The translations under genes were made by a program, and so were the position numbers. A DNA stretch of 64,000 bases from an uncultured Oscillospiraceae bacterium (GTDB taxonomy: Bacteria > Bacillota > Clostridia > Oscillospirales > Acutalibacteraceae): positions 8,211-72,210 of the forward strand of contig UQQT01000007.1 in assembly GCA_900543395.1 (NCBI GenBank). The letters run 5' to 3'. Positions 50,145 through 59,405 of this stretch are shown here, piece after piece; positions within the stretch are counted from its first letter, which is position 1, and every line of letters starts with the position of its first letter. The notes beneath the pieces are model-generated. The model saw only the letters and a list, made by a program, of their open reading frames with translations, had not been told where the DNA came from and ran no database searches.

Positions 50145-51187
50145 ACACAGCTTTTTCTCAAAATTATATACTCGCAAAAGCGAGAGCCGTATGGGGCAAA
50201 AGGCTCACTGCGCAGAATTACAGCGATTTAATGTCGTTCCACTCCGTTCCCGAAGCCGCCGATTATTTGAAAAGCAAGACATATTACGCGCATATCTTCG
50301 AGGGCTTTACATCGGGAATGATCCACAGAGGTCAGCTCGAGGGACTTCTTCATAAAGATCTATTCGACAAATATATGAAGTTCTGCAGTTTCGGCAAGGC
50401 TATCGGAAATAACTTTTATGAATTCTATATTCTGAAAAACGATATTTCCCAGCTTCTGCAAATCATGACATACATGAATTCGGGTACGATGGAGAGTTAT
50501 ATTTACACTCTCCCCGTTTTCTACGACGAACATTCGAAGCTTGATTTGTATAAGCTCTCGACGGTCAGAACGCCCGAACAGCTTATATCCGCGCTTGACT
50601 CGACGCCTTACGAAAAAACGGTTAAGAAAATATTTTCAAGGAAATATGCGTACAACTTCATAATTCCCGCGGAAATAGAATTCACAAACTTTTTAAGCGA
50701 GGAACTCGCAAAGCTTCTTAAGTTAAAAAAGAGCGAAACTGCAGAAAACGAAATCGTAAAGCTCTTCACGCTCGAAAGTGATATGAGATTTTTAAACGGC
50801 GTTTACCGTCTGATAACGTTTCCCGACGTTCCGAGAGAGTTTATTTTAAAGCTGACCGCCGCCGAGTATTCGCAGTTGAGCCGTCAGACAAGAATCGCTC
50901 TCGCCTCCGCACAGACAACGGACGAATTTATGAAAATCCTATCGGGTACGAAATACAGAAAGATATGCGATTACGCGCAGACCGCCGACTTTGACGACGC
51001 GTCAAAACGCTTCGAATACGAAATATTCGCAAAGCAGATACGATTCTCGACCGACCCGAACGTGGTAATGTATACGTTTCTGTACCTTACCGCAAACGAG
51101 ATAAACAACATTATACATATTATAGAATGTATAAGATATTCGCTGCCGTCCGATACCGTACGGCCGATGTTAAACGGTATAAATTAA
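50141..51187 (+). CDS. ntpC: V/A-type ATPase subunit C
   Basis: A 348-residue helical protein. Subunit C (the d-type socket) links the central stalk to the membrane ring. It has AKARAVWGKRLTAQNYSDLM at the start and TFLYLTANEINNIIHIIECI at the end, a recognisable C-terminal signature of the AtpC/NtpC family. It lies second in the operon rather than after E as in many Clostridia. Confidence 0.88.
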   Translation: MNTAFSQNYILAKARAVWGKRLTAQNYSDLMSFHSVPEAADYLKSKTYYAHIFEGFTSGMIHRGQLEGLLHKDLFDKYMKFCSFGKAIGNNFYEFYILKNDISQLLQIMTYMNSGTMESYIYTLPVFYDEHSKLDLYKLSTVRTPEQLISALDSTPYEKTVKKIFSRKYAYNFIIPAEIEFTNFLSEELAKLLKLKKSETAENEIVKLFTLESDMRFLNGVYRLITFPDVPREFILKLTAAEYSQLSRQTRIALASAQTTDEFMKILSGTKYRKICDYAQTADFDDASKRFEYEIFAKQIRFSTDPNVVMYTFLYLTANEINNIIHIIECIRYSLPSDTVRPMLNGIN

Positions 51188-51214
51188 TGCAGGCACTTAG
51201 GATGGTGAATCGAA

Positions 51215-53209
51215 TTGGCAATTGAAAAAATGATGCTCCTGAGGGCAAGCGGAAGCTCCGACAGGCTCAATGATTTTATAATCAGACTTTTCGGTGCGGA
51301 CGACTTCTGTCCCGAGGACGCATTGAGTTTCCTATCATCCTCGATGGGTTACGTTGCGTTAAACGAGGCAAGTCCCTTTGAATTTACGCTGCGCGATATT
51401 GAGGATACCGCGTCCGTCGCGGGAGCAACGCTCGACGAAAACAGTCTGTCAAACGTTCTCGGCACCGACAGAACGCCGGATAAAGATTATATGGCTCGGC
51501 TCAACGAGTACACTAAAATGTCAGACAAGCTGATTACAAACGTTAACGATCTGCTCTCCGACATCAAAACGGATATTATCGCCCACAACGAAAACAGGAA
51601 AAAGACGGCGGCTTTGATAGACTCGCTAAAGTCAAAACAGGATAACTTAAGTCATTTTATGAAATTAGACGTCGACATAGACGAACTGCTCAGCGCGTCA
51701 TACCTTACGGTAAGATTCGGCTCCCTGCCGAAGGACGCGTATAAACAGCTGAAAATTATAGAAGAGGACGGAAAGTTCATCTTCACCCCCTGTTCTTCGG
51801 ACGATCACACTATTTGGGGCGTTTACTGTACACCTAAAAAATACGAAAAGAAAGTCGACGAAATTTTCGCTTCTCTCTACTTCGAAAAACTGACGATCGA
51901 TATGGACGACGGAACGGTTGCCGAAATCATCAAAAAGAATGCAGACAAAATCGAGGAACTGTCCGAACAGCTCGACGTCGAGGACGGCATCATAAAGAGA
52001 ACATGGGACGAAAACAGCGAGACTATATTAAACACGTACTCACTGCTTCTCGACCTTCAGGAAATATATAAGTTAAGAAAGTATGCCGCTGTAAACGGCG
52101 AGAGCTTCTACTATGTAGGCTGGATTCCGAAGTCGGAAGCAAAAAAGGACAAAACGGTATTCTCAGACCTTGACGGCGTGGAAATAACGTTCGAGCCGTA
52201 CAATATTTCGGATAAAAAACACGCTCCGCCGACTAAGCTTAAAAATAATCCGCTCGTCCGTCCTTATGAATACTATGTAAAAATGTACGGCATGCCTCAA
52301 TACGGCTCGGTCGACATTACGTCGTTCGTCGCGGTTACATATACGGTAATTTTCGGAATGATGTTCGGCGACCTCGGGCAGGGACTCGTGCTTCTGATAA
52401 TCGGCGCGCTTATGTGGAAGCTCAAAAAAATGGAGCTCGGCAAGATACTTATTCCCTGCGGAATTTCATCAATGATTTTCGGACTGATATTCGGCTCGTT
52501 CTTCGGCTATGAAGAAGCACTTGACCCGCTTTATCACGCAGTCGGACTTAAACATAAACCGCTGGCGGTTATGGAAAACATTACGACCGTTCTTATTTTT
52601 GCAATCGGTATAGGCGTCGCGCTCGTTATCGCTTCAATGGTTATAAACGTAATCGTTAATCTTAAGGCGCATAAGTTCGGAGCCGCACTGTTTGACACGA
52701 ACGGCGTTACGGGAATTATATTCTATACGTGTCTTGTTAACTTTATTCTTGAATTCATGGCGAAGATAACGGTTATACCCAACAATATAGCTATTGTTCT
52801 GACAGCTGTCTGCGCGGTGATCCTTTATATGAAAGAAATTATTATAGGTCTTGTGGACAGAGCCCCGAACTGGAAGCCCGACAGCATGGGAGATTTTCTG
52901 ATTCAGAACGTATTTGAGCTTATAGAATACGTCCTCTCATATTTCAGCAACACTGTATCGTTCCTTCGAATCGGCGCGTTCGTACTCGTTCACGCAGGTA
53001 TGATGATGGTCGTATTCGCGCTCGCTTCTGACGGTAAAAATATTCTTGTCGTAATTCTCGGCAACGTTCTCGTTATTGCGCTCGAGGGACTTCTCACGGG
53101 AATCCAGGCTCTGAGACTTGAATTTTATGAAATGTTCTCAAGATGCTTCGAGGGTAACGGAAAACCGTTCTTATCGGTTTCCTCAATCCTCAAAGAAAGT
53201 AAAAATTAA
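51215..53209 (+). CDS. ntpI: V/A-type ATPase subunit I (a subunit)
   Basis: The 664-residue membrane protein that forms the ion channel with the K ring. The start codon is TTG after GGTGA. The N-terminal half is cytoplasmic with two coiled coils; the C-terminal half has about seven spans, including FGMMFGDLGQGLVLLIIGAL and the region with the essential Arg, YFSNTVSFLRIGAFVLVHAG. It is followed by subunit K. Confidence 0.93.
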   Translation: MAIEKMMLLRASGSSDRLNDFIIRLFGADDFCPEDALSFLSSSMGYVALNEASPFEFTLRDIEDTASVAGATLDENSLSNVLGTDRTPDKDYMARLNEYTKMSDKLITNVNDLLSDIKTDIIAHNENRKKTAALIDSLKSKQDNLSHFMKLDVDIDELLSASYLTVRFGSLPKDAYKQLKIIEEDGKFIFTPCSSDDHTIWGVYCTPKKYEKKVDEIFASLYFEKLTIDMDDGTVAEIIKKNADKIEELSEQLDVEDGIIKRTWDENSETILNTYSLLLDLQEIYKLRKYAAVNGESFYYVGWIPKSEAKKDKTVFSDLDGVEITFEPYNISDKKHAPPTKLKNNPLVRPYEYYVKMYGMPQYGSVDITSFVAVTYTVIFGMMFGDLGQGLVLLIIGALMWKLKKMELGKILIPCGISSMIFGLIFGSFFGYEEALDPLYHAVGLKHKPLAVMENITTVLIFAIGIGVALVIASMVINVIVNLKAHKFGAALFDTNGVTGIIFYTCLVNFILEFMAKITVIPNNIAIVLTAVCAVILYMKEIIIGLVDRAPNWKPDSMGDFLIQNVFELIEYVLSYFSNTVSFLRIGAFVLVHAGMMMVVFALASDGKNILVVILGNVLVIALEGLLTGIQALRLEFYEMFSRCFEGNGKPFLSVSSILKESKN

Positions 53210-53233
53210 CAAATTAACCGGGAGGTTTTTATC

Positions 53234-53728
53234 ATGTCAACTTTTCTTTATGTAATTCTTTTCCTTGTACCCGCGGCGGGTCTCGCATTTATCGTTTACA
53301 AATCGGTTAAAAACAGAGCCGACGGAATGGACGGCAAAACGCTTGTAAGAAAAAATCTTTTCTCATTCGCTCTCGTTCTTGCCGTAACGGCGGCTATGGC
53401 GTTCTCTGTATCGGCTGTCAACGATTCTTCTTCCGCATCCGGCACTTCGGAACCCGTAACTGCTTCGGATACCGCAGAAACCACGCAGACGGCTGAAAAA
53501 ACCGACGGCGGACTTGCTAAGGCTATCGGACTTCTCTCCGCAGGTCTTGCAACGGGTCTTGCAGGCATAGGCGGCGGTATCGCCGTTGCGGCAGGCGCAC
53601 CCGCGGCTATCGCGGCTACGAGCGAGGATCCCAAATCGTTCGGTAAATCGCTTATATTCGTTGCTCTGGGTGAGTCAATCGCTCTTTACGGCGTTGTTAT
53701 CTCGATACTCGTTCTTAATAAAATTTAA
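53234..53728 (+). CDS. ntpK: V/A-type ATPase subunit K (proteolipid) with an N-terminal extension
   Basis: The ring-forming c-type subunit. The last 75 residues are a typical two-helix hairpin (LSAGLATGLAGIGGGIAVAA, EDPKSFGKSLIFVALGESIA) with the ion-binding Glu147. Ahead of it are two extra hydrophobic segments (residues 5-22 and 45-62) and a Ser/Thr/Ala-rich linker (SSASGTSEPVTASDTAETTQ). The extra part is not a second c-like hairpin. Its 164 residues are longer than a single-hairpin subunit. It might be cleaved as a signal or act as an extra membrane unit. Confidence 0.88.
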   Translation: MSTFLYVILFLVPAAGLAFIVYKSVKNRADGMDGKTLVRKNLFSFALVLAVTAAMAFSVSAVNDSSSASGTSEPVTASDTAETTQTAEKTDGGLAKAIGLLSAGLATGLAGIGGGIAVAAGAPAAIAATSEDPKSFGKSLIFVALGESIALYGVVISILVLNKI

Positions 53729-53740
53729 CGGAGACCGCGT

Positions 53741-54040
53741 ATGAAAATGTATCTTATCAGCGACAATATCGATACTCAAATCGGTATGAGACTCGCGGGA
53801 ATAGACGGCGTTACGATTCACGAAACCGAAGAAGCTCAAACAAAGCTCGACGCTCTCATGCAGGATAAGAACATAGGCGTAATCCTCGTAACTCAGACGA
53901 TTTACGCGCAGTGCGAGGAACACATTAACTTTCTTAAAAACAAGTATAAGCTTCCTCTCATTACCCGAATACCCGACAGACACGGTATGCAGGATAACGA
54001 GTACCTCACGCGCTACGTACGTGAGGCAATAGGAATGTAA
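53741..54040 (+). CDS. ntpG: V/A-type ATPase subunit F
   Basis: A 99-residue Rossmann-like protein of the central stalk: YLISDNIDTQIGMRLAGIDG, NIGVILVTQTIYAQCEEHIN and PLITRIPDRHG. Located between K and E, 12 bases after subunit K. Confidence 0.88.
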   Translation: MKMYLISDNIDTQIGMRLAGIDGVTIHETEEAQTKLDALMQDKNIGVILVTQTIYAQCEEHINFLKNKYKLPLITRIPDRHGMQDNEYLTRYVREAIGM

Positions 54041-54051
54041 GGAGGGATTAT

Positions 54052-54645
54052 ATGGACTCGAAAATATCAAAAACAGAAGCCTTCTTCAACGCAATCAACG
54101 AAGAATCGATGAAAAACAGAGTCGATATCATCACCGAAGCGAACCGCATGAAAGCGCAGGCTACCGAAGAAGCGACAGCGCAGGCAAAAAAGCTTTACAA
54201 CGAAAAAGTCGCTTCGGAGAAAGCAAAAATAAACAAAAAAGCCGGTACCGTTATTTCCGTAAAAGAAAAGGAATACAGGCTGAAAATTCTTGAAAAAAGA
54301 AACAGCATAACGGATTCGGTATTTGAATCGGCGCAAAAGAAGCTTGAAGAATTCACTAAAAGCGCAGATTATGAGGAATATCTTAAAAAGAATCTTATCC
54401 ATGTTTTAAGCGTATGCAAGGATAAGAGCGTTACCGTTTTCTTAAAACCCGACGATATGAAATACTCCGACGAATTAAAATCGAGCGTAAAAAACGAATG
54501 TGAATTCGTTTCGGACGACTCCATTAAGGTCGGAGGGATCAAGTGCAGATGCGATTCTCTCAATCTTATTATAGACGACACGATAAGCAGACGTCTTGAC
54601 GAGCAGAGAGAATGGTTTTACGAAAATTCAGGCTTAAATATATAA
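54052..54645 (+). CDS. ntpE: V/A-type ATPase subunit E
   Basis: A 197-residue peripheral-stalk subunit: N-terminal coiled coil (MKNRVDIITEANRMKAQATE) and a globular C-terminal domain (DDSIKVGGIKCRCDSLNLII, DDTISRRLDEQREWF). It is the partner of the first gene in the operon. GGAGG precedes the start. Confidence 0.88.
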   Translation: MDSKISKTEAFFNAINEESMKNRVDIITEANRMKAQATEEATAQAKKLYNEKVASEKAKINKKAGTVISVKEKEYRLKILEKRNSITDSVFESAQKKLEEFTKSADYEEYLKKNLIHVLSVCKDKSVTVFLKPDDMKYSDELKSSVKNECEFVSDDSIKVGGIKCRCDSLNLIIDDTISRRLDEQREWFYENSGLNI

Positions 54646-54661
54646 GTATTCGGGTGAGAAA

Positions 54662-56416
54662 ATGAACACGAATAATATAATCTACGGCATAAACGGTCCC
54701 GTTGTAACGATTAAGGGCAAGACTGAGCTTAAAATGATGGAAATGGTTTATGTCGGCAAAGAAAAACTCATAGGCGAGGTTATCAAAATTACCGACGACT
54801 TCACCACCATACAGGTTTATGAGGACACCGTCGGACTTTATCCCGGCGAAGAGGTTATTTCAACGGGCGAACCCATGTGCGTAACATTGGGACCCGGAAT
54901 CATAGGCAACATTTACGACGGAATCGAAAAACCGCTTGCTTCAATTGCGGAAAAAAGCGGAGTTTTCCTCACAAAGGGCGTTAACACCCCGCCTATCGAT
55001 TACGATAAACTTTGGGACGTTACAATAACGGTAAAACCCGGAGACGAAGTTAAGGGCGGTTCGGTTATAGCGACATGCCCCGAATCGGAAATTATAACTC
55101 ATAAGGTTCTCGTTCCCCCGACGGTTTCGGGCAAGGTAATCTCCGCAGCCCCCGACGGCAAATACAAGGTAAACGATACCATAGTTACAATAGAACGCCC
55201 CGACTCGACAAAGCAGGAGCTGACTTTATGTCAGAAGTGGCCTATAAGATACGCCCGTCCGACAGCCGACAGACTTCCCATTTCAAAGCCCCTCGTAACG
55301 GGTCAGAGAATTCTCGATACAATGTTCCCCGTCGCAATGGGCGGAGCGGCCGCCATCCCGGGAGGCTTCGGAACAGGAAAAACCGTTACACAGCATCAGC
55401 TTGCGAAGTATTCGAATGCGGACATAATCGTTTACGTCGGATGCGGTGAGCGCGGTAACGAAATGACCCAGGCTCTTAAAGAGTTCTCGGAGCTTACCGA
55501 CCCCAAAAGCGGAAAACCCCTGCTTCAGAGAACCGTTCTTATTGCAAACACGTCAAACATGCCCGTCGCTGCCCGTGAAGCTTCGATTTACACGGGCATC
55601 ACAATAGCCGAGTATTACAGAGACATGGGATATTCGACTGCAATGATGGCTGACTCAACCTCGCGTTGGGCAGAGGCTTTGAGAGAGATATCCGGACGAC
55701 TCGAGGAAATGCCCGCGGACGAGGGCTACCCCGCATATCTTCCGTCGAGACTTTCCGAATTCTACGAAAGAGCGGGATATTACAAAACTCTCTGCGGTGA
55801 GGAAGGCTCGATTACCGTTATCGGCGCAGTTTCTCCGCAGGGCGCGGACTTCTCCGAACCCGTAACCCAGAACACAAAGAGATTTACCCGCTGTTTCTGG
55901 GCTCTTGACAAATCGCTCGCGTACGCCCGCCACTACCCCGCTATCAACTGGAACGACAGCTACAGCGAATACCTTTCCGACCTCTCCGAATGGTATGAGG
56001 AAAACGTTGCTTCCGATTTCATGACGCTTCGCGGAAAAATCATGAATATACTCGCCGAGGAAACAAAGCTCATGGAGATTGTCAAGCTGATAGGCTCCGA
56101 AATGCTCCCCGACGATCAAAAACTTACACTCGAAATAGCGAGAGTTATAAGAGTCGGATTCTTACAGCAGAACGCAACGAACCCGACCGACACGTATACC
56201 CCGATTACAAAACATTATCTTATGATGAAAACAATACTTCATCTTTATTCCTGCTCACAGAAAGCGCTCGAAAAGCAAATCCCCGTTTCGCGCATTCTTG
56301 CAACGGGAATGTTTGATAAGCTTATAAAAATGAAGTATGATATCCCCAATGATAAACCCGAATTATTCGATTCGTATAACGATGAGATAACAAAGGTTTT
56401 TGAGTCTCTTGAATGA
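54662..56416 (+). CDS. ntpA: V/A-type ATPase catalytic subunit A
   Basis: A 584-residue ATPase subunit with the P-loop GGFGTGKTVTQHQLAKYS (residues about 234-250), the catalytic GERGNEMTQAL, DSTSRWAEALREISGRLEEM and the non-homologous insertion near 110-180 (VKPGDEVKGGSVIATCPESE). Catalyses ATP hydrolysis or synthesis coupled to H+ or Na+ transport. It is the seventh gene of the operon. Confidence 0.97.
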   Translation: MNTNNIIYGINGPVVTIKGKTELKMMEMVYVGKEKLIGEVIKITDDFTTIQVYEDTVGLYPGEEVISTGEPMCVTLGPGIIGNIYDGIEKPLASIAEKSGVFLTKGVNTPPIDYDKLWDVTITVKPGDEVKGGSVIATCPESEIITHKVLVPPTVSGKVISAAPDGKYKVNDTIVTIERPDSTKQELTLCQKWPIRYARPTADRLPISKPLVTGQRILDTMFPVAMGGAAAIPGGFGTGKTVTQHQLAKYSNADIIVYVGCGERGNEMTQALKEFSELTDPKSGKPLLQRTVLIANTSNMPVAAREASIYTGITIAEYYRDMGYSTAMMADSTSRWAEALREISGRLEEMPADEGYPAYLPSRLSEFYERAGYYKTLCGEEGSITVIGAVSPQGADFSEPVTQNTKRFTRCFWALDKSLAYARHYPAINWNDSYSEYLSDLSEWYEENVASDFMTLRGKIMNILAEETKLMEIVKLIGSEMLPDDQKLTLEIARVIRVGFLQQNATNPTDTYTPITKHYLMMKTILHLYSCSQKALEKQIPVSRILATGMFDKLIKMKYDIPNDKPELFDSYNDEITKVFESLE

Positions 56417-56432
56417 AAGGAGAACCGTATAA

Positions 56433-57800
56433 ATGTTAGTTGAACATATAGGACTTAATCAGATTAGCGGTTCCCTTGTCGTTCTCGACGGAGTAGAGGA
56501 CGCGTTTTATGAGGAAATGGTTGAGTTACGGCTTGACGACGGCTCAACGCGTCAGGGCAGAATCGTTCAGATAGAGGGCGACAAAGCCGTTATTCAGGTT
56601 TTCGCCGGAACAAAGAACCTCTCCATGTCCAACACCGGTACAGTTTTAAAGGGCAAACCTATGGAAATCGCACTCTCCCCCGAAATCGTCGGCAGAGTTT
56701 TCGACGGACTCGGCAGACCCGCGGACGGACTCGGCGAGATTTTCCCAGAGTGCAGAATGAACATCAACGGAACGGCGATCAACCCCGTTTCCAGAGTTTA
56801 TCCGCGAAACTATATAAATACGGGTATTTCGTCAATCGACTGCCTTGCGACTCTTATCAGAGGACAGAAGCTCCCGATTTTCTCCGGTTCGGGTATGAAG
56901 CATAACGAGCTTGCCGTTCAGATAGTAAGACAGGCGACAATTTCGGACAATGATAATTTCGCTATCGTTTTCGCCGCGATGGGCGTTAAGAACGACGTAG
57001 CGGATTACTTTAAAAAATCATTCGAAAACGCAAACGTTATGAACAGGGTCGTAATGTTCTTAAACCATTCGAATGACCCGATCATAGAGAGAATTATAAC
57101 GCCCAGATGCGCGCTGACCGCCGCCGAATATCTTGCATTTAAATGCAATATGAACATACTCGTTATATTAACGGATATGACCTCATATGCGGAGGCTCTG
57201 CGTGAATTCAGTTCATCAAAGGGTGAGATTCCCGGCAGAAAGGGATTTCCCGGCTATCTTTATTCAGACCTTGCTTCGCTTTACGAGAGAGCGGGTATAG
57301 TCGAGGGAAGTGACGGTTCCGTAACTCAGATACCCATTCTCACAATGCCAAACGACGATATAACACACCCGATTCCCGACCTTACGGGATTTATAACAGA
57401 GGGTCAGATAGTTCTCGACAGAAGCCTTGACGCTACGGGCATATATCCTCCCGTCAGCGTACTCCCTTCTCTTTCGCGACTTATGAAGGACGGTATAGGC
57501 GCCGGCTACACGAGAGACGACCATAAGGCTCTCGCCGACCAGCTCTTCGCTTCATACGCAAGCGTTCAGGATGTTAAGAGTCTCGCTTCCGTTATCGGCG
57601 AAGAGGAGCTTTCCGCAAACGACAAGCTTTTGCTTAAATTCGGCAAAGCGTTTGAAGAGAAATTTATTAATCAAGGCAATCAGAACAGAACCATAAACGA
57701 AACGCTTGATCTCGGCTGGGAGCTGTTATCAATGCTTCCCAGAGAGCTTCTCGACCGTGTCAGCGACGATGTTCTTGACGCTCATTATAAGAAAAAATAA
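56433..57800 (+). CDS. ntpB: V/A-type ATPase subunit B
   Basis: A 455-residue non-catalytic nucleotide-binding subunit without a functional P-loop: QKLPIFSGSGMKHNELAVQI, LTDMTSYAEALREFSSSKGE, PGRKGFPGYLYSDLASLYER. It is followed by subunit D. Confidence 0.97.
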   Translation: MLVEHIGLNQISGSLVVLDGVEDAFYEEMVELRLDDGSTRQGRIVQIEGDKAVIQVFAGTKNLSMSNTGTVLKGKPMEIALSPEIVGRVFDGLGRPADGLGEIFPECRMNINGTAINPVSRVYPRNYINTGISSIDCLATLIRGQKLPIFSGSGMKHNELAVQIVRQATISDNDNFAIVFAAMGVKNDVADYFKKSFENANVMNRVVMFLNHSNDPIIERIITPRCALTAAEYLAFKCNMNILVILTDMTSYAEALREFSSSKGEIPGRKGFPGYLYSDLASLYERAGIVEGSDGSVTQIPILTMPNDDITHPIPDLTGFITEGQIVLDRSLDATGIYPPVSVLPSLSRLMKDGIGAGYTRDDHKALADQLFASYASVQDVKSLASVIGEEELSANDKLLLKFGKAFEEKFINQGNQNRTINETLDLGWELLSMLPRELLDRVSDDVLDAHYKKK

Positions 57801-57822
57801 AACTTACCGGAGGTCGTAATTT

Positions 57823-58428
57823 ATGGCGCAGAATGTTTTTCCGACAAAAAACAATTTAATAAATACGAAAAAGTCGTTAAGGCTCGCCCGCGTCGGTTAT
57901 GACCTTATGGATAAGAAACGTAATATTCTTGTCCGCGAGATCATGCAGATGATGGACGACGCAAAGGCTATACAGTCGCAGATTTTCGAAAAATACAGCG
58001 ACGCTTACCGTGCTTTGCAGCTGGCAACGGTTTCGCTCGGAGTCTGCGACGACGTTTCACGCTGTGTTCCGATCGACGATTCGCTGAAAGTTACGACTCA
58101 AAGCGTTAACGGCGTGGAACTGCCGGTTCTGACACTCGAAAATCACGAACGCCGAATTTTCTACGGACTCTCCGCAACAAACAAAGAGCTTGACGACGCG
58201 TATATGAAGTTTAACGAGGTTAAGGAACTGACCGTTAAACTTGCGCAGATAGAAAGCAGTGTCGTTCGTCTTGCAGAGGCGATAAAGAAAACGCAGAAGC
58301 GAACGAACGCGCTCGGAAATATTATGATTCCGCAGTTTGAATCGACCGTCAAGTTTATATCAAACGCGTTGGACGAAAAAGAACGCGAGGACTTCTCACG
58401 CTTAAAGGTTATTAAACAAACTAAGTAA
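57823..58428 (+). CDS. ntpD: V/A-type ATPase subunit D
   Basis: The 201-residue central-shaft subunit, made of two long helices (LINTKKSLRLARVGYDLMDK, AIKKTQKRTNALGNIMIPQF). The end helix FISNALDEKEREDFSRLKVI is the family's C-terminal signature. It ends the operon, followed by a terminator. Confidence 0.95.
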   Translation: MAQNVFPTKNNLINTKKSLRLARVGYDLMDKKRNILVREIMQMMDDAKAIQSQIFEKYSDAYRALQLATVSLGVCDDVSRCVPIDDSLKVTTQSVNGVELPVLTLENHERRIFYGLSATNKELDDAYMKFNEVKELTVKLAQIESSVVRLAEAIKKTQKRTNALGNIMIPQFESTVKFISNALDEKEREDFSRLKVIKQTK

Positions 58429-58436
58429 TACGATAA

Positions 58437-58476
58437 AAACAGACTTTCGATTCGTTTTTCGAAAGCCTGTTTTTTC
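58437..58476. terminator. Terminator after the ATPase operon
   Basis: AACAGACTTTCGA pairs with TCGAAAGCCTGTT around an 8-base loop with one internal mismatch, followed by TTTTT. Confidence 0.8.
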
Positions 58477-58490
58477 TTCTGATTCTTTGT

Positions 58491-58922
58491 TTAAATTACG
58501 TAATCGTCCGCGCTCATTTGCATTTCAATCAAATCCTGAAGCGTGACGGAGTCAAGATATTCGTTTATGACTTTACTAAGCCCCTGCCACAGCGGAAGAG
58601 TCGGACAGTGTTCGCTCCTCGGGCAGTCGATTTCATCCCCGTCAAGGCATGCGACGGGCGCTAAATTACCCTCCGTCGCTCTCAATATATCGCCCGCAGT
58701 CAGCTTTTCGGGAGATTTTGCAAGCCGATATCCGCCCTGGAAACCCCTGTTTGTTTTCAGAATTTCCGCGCGGTTTAAAATAGGAACTATCTGTTCAAGA
58801 TATTTTTTTGAAATTTCCTGTCTCTGTGCTATGTCTTTGAGCGCAATATATCCGTCGCCCTGATGCTCGGCAAGGTCTAATAACATTCTCAAAGCGTATC
58901 TGCCCTTAGTCGAAATTTTCAT
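58491..58922 (-). CDS. Rrf2-family transcriptional regulator
   Basis: A 143-residue winged-helix regulator (MKISTKGRYALRMLLDLAEH, EISKKYLEQIVPILNRAEIL, GFQGGYRLAKSPEKLTAGDI). Cysteines at CLDGDEIDCPRSEHC fit an iron-sulfur cluster site like that of IscR. The two genes on either side (ATPase, LuxR unit) are not obvious targets; the NifU-like gene at 60883 may be. A terminator-type hairpin separates it from the ATPase operon. Confidence 0.88.
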   Translation of the reverse strand: MKISTKGRYALRMLLDLAEHQGDGYIALKDIAQRQEISKKYLEQIVPILNRAEILKTNRGFQGGYRLAKSPEKLTAGDILRATEGNLAPVACLDGDEIDCPRSEHCPTLPLWQGLSKVINEYLDSVTLQDLIEMQMSADDYVI

Positions 58923-58983
58923 AGTTAATTCATCCCCTAAATACTATAATACCATATATTTAATAGGTTTTCAATGCTTTAAC

Positions 58984-59020
58984 ATAAAAACGAACCTCCG
59001 TTTTTATGGAGGCTCGTTTT
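58984..59020 (-). terminator. Terminator after the LuxR-type gene
   Basis: On the minus strand AAAACGAGCCTCC pairs with GGAGGTTCGTTTTT, with one mismatch and an 8-base loop. Confidence 0.7.
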
Positions 59021-59024
59021 GTTT

Positions 59025-59399
59025 TTAACCGTAATCGTGATATTCGACTATCAGCTGTGATTTTGAATTAACGCCGAGTTTTCTGTAAACCGCGTTCATG
59101 TGCGTATTAACCGTAGCATACGTAACGCCCAACTTTTCGGCGGCGGATTTTATCGTCATACCTTTTACAAGCAATGAAAATACATCCGTCTCCCTCGGGG
59201 TCAATGAGTTGAATTTTTTGTCCTTTTCGCTTTGAACGTCATCGGAATGAGGATTCGTAATAAACGAAGTGTTCACGCTGACGGATTTTTTCGTCTGTAC
59301 GTTCGGCTCGAAGCTTTCAAACGATTCCGTTTCGTTCGGCGCAGAATCCTTCTTTTTATCCGATCTCGAAGAGAAAAGGCGGGTTATAACGTTTGACAT
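59025..59399 (-). CDS. LuxR-type DNA-binding protein without receiver domain
   Basis: A 124-residue protein whose C-terminal third is a LuxR/GerE helix-turn-helix (LTPRETDVFSLLVKGMTIKS, KLGVTYATVNTHMNAVYRKL). The first 65 residues are polar, Ser/Lys-rich and probably disordered; no receiver, PAS or autoinducer-binding domain is present. It starts six bases after the stop of the secreted dockerin-repeat protein on the same strand, so the two are surely co-translated. Its signal input is unclear; a regulator cotranscribed with an exported protein is unusual. Confidence 0.82.
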   Translation of the reverse strand: MSNVITRLFSSRSDKKKDSAPNETESFESFEPNVQTKKSVSVNTSFITNPHSDDVQSEKDKKFNSLTPRETDVFSLLVKGMTIKSAAEKLGVTYATVNTHMNAVYRKLGVNSKSQLIVEYHDYG

Positions 59400-59405
59400 A
59401 ATTGA

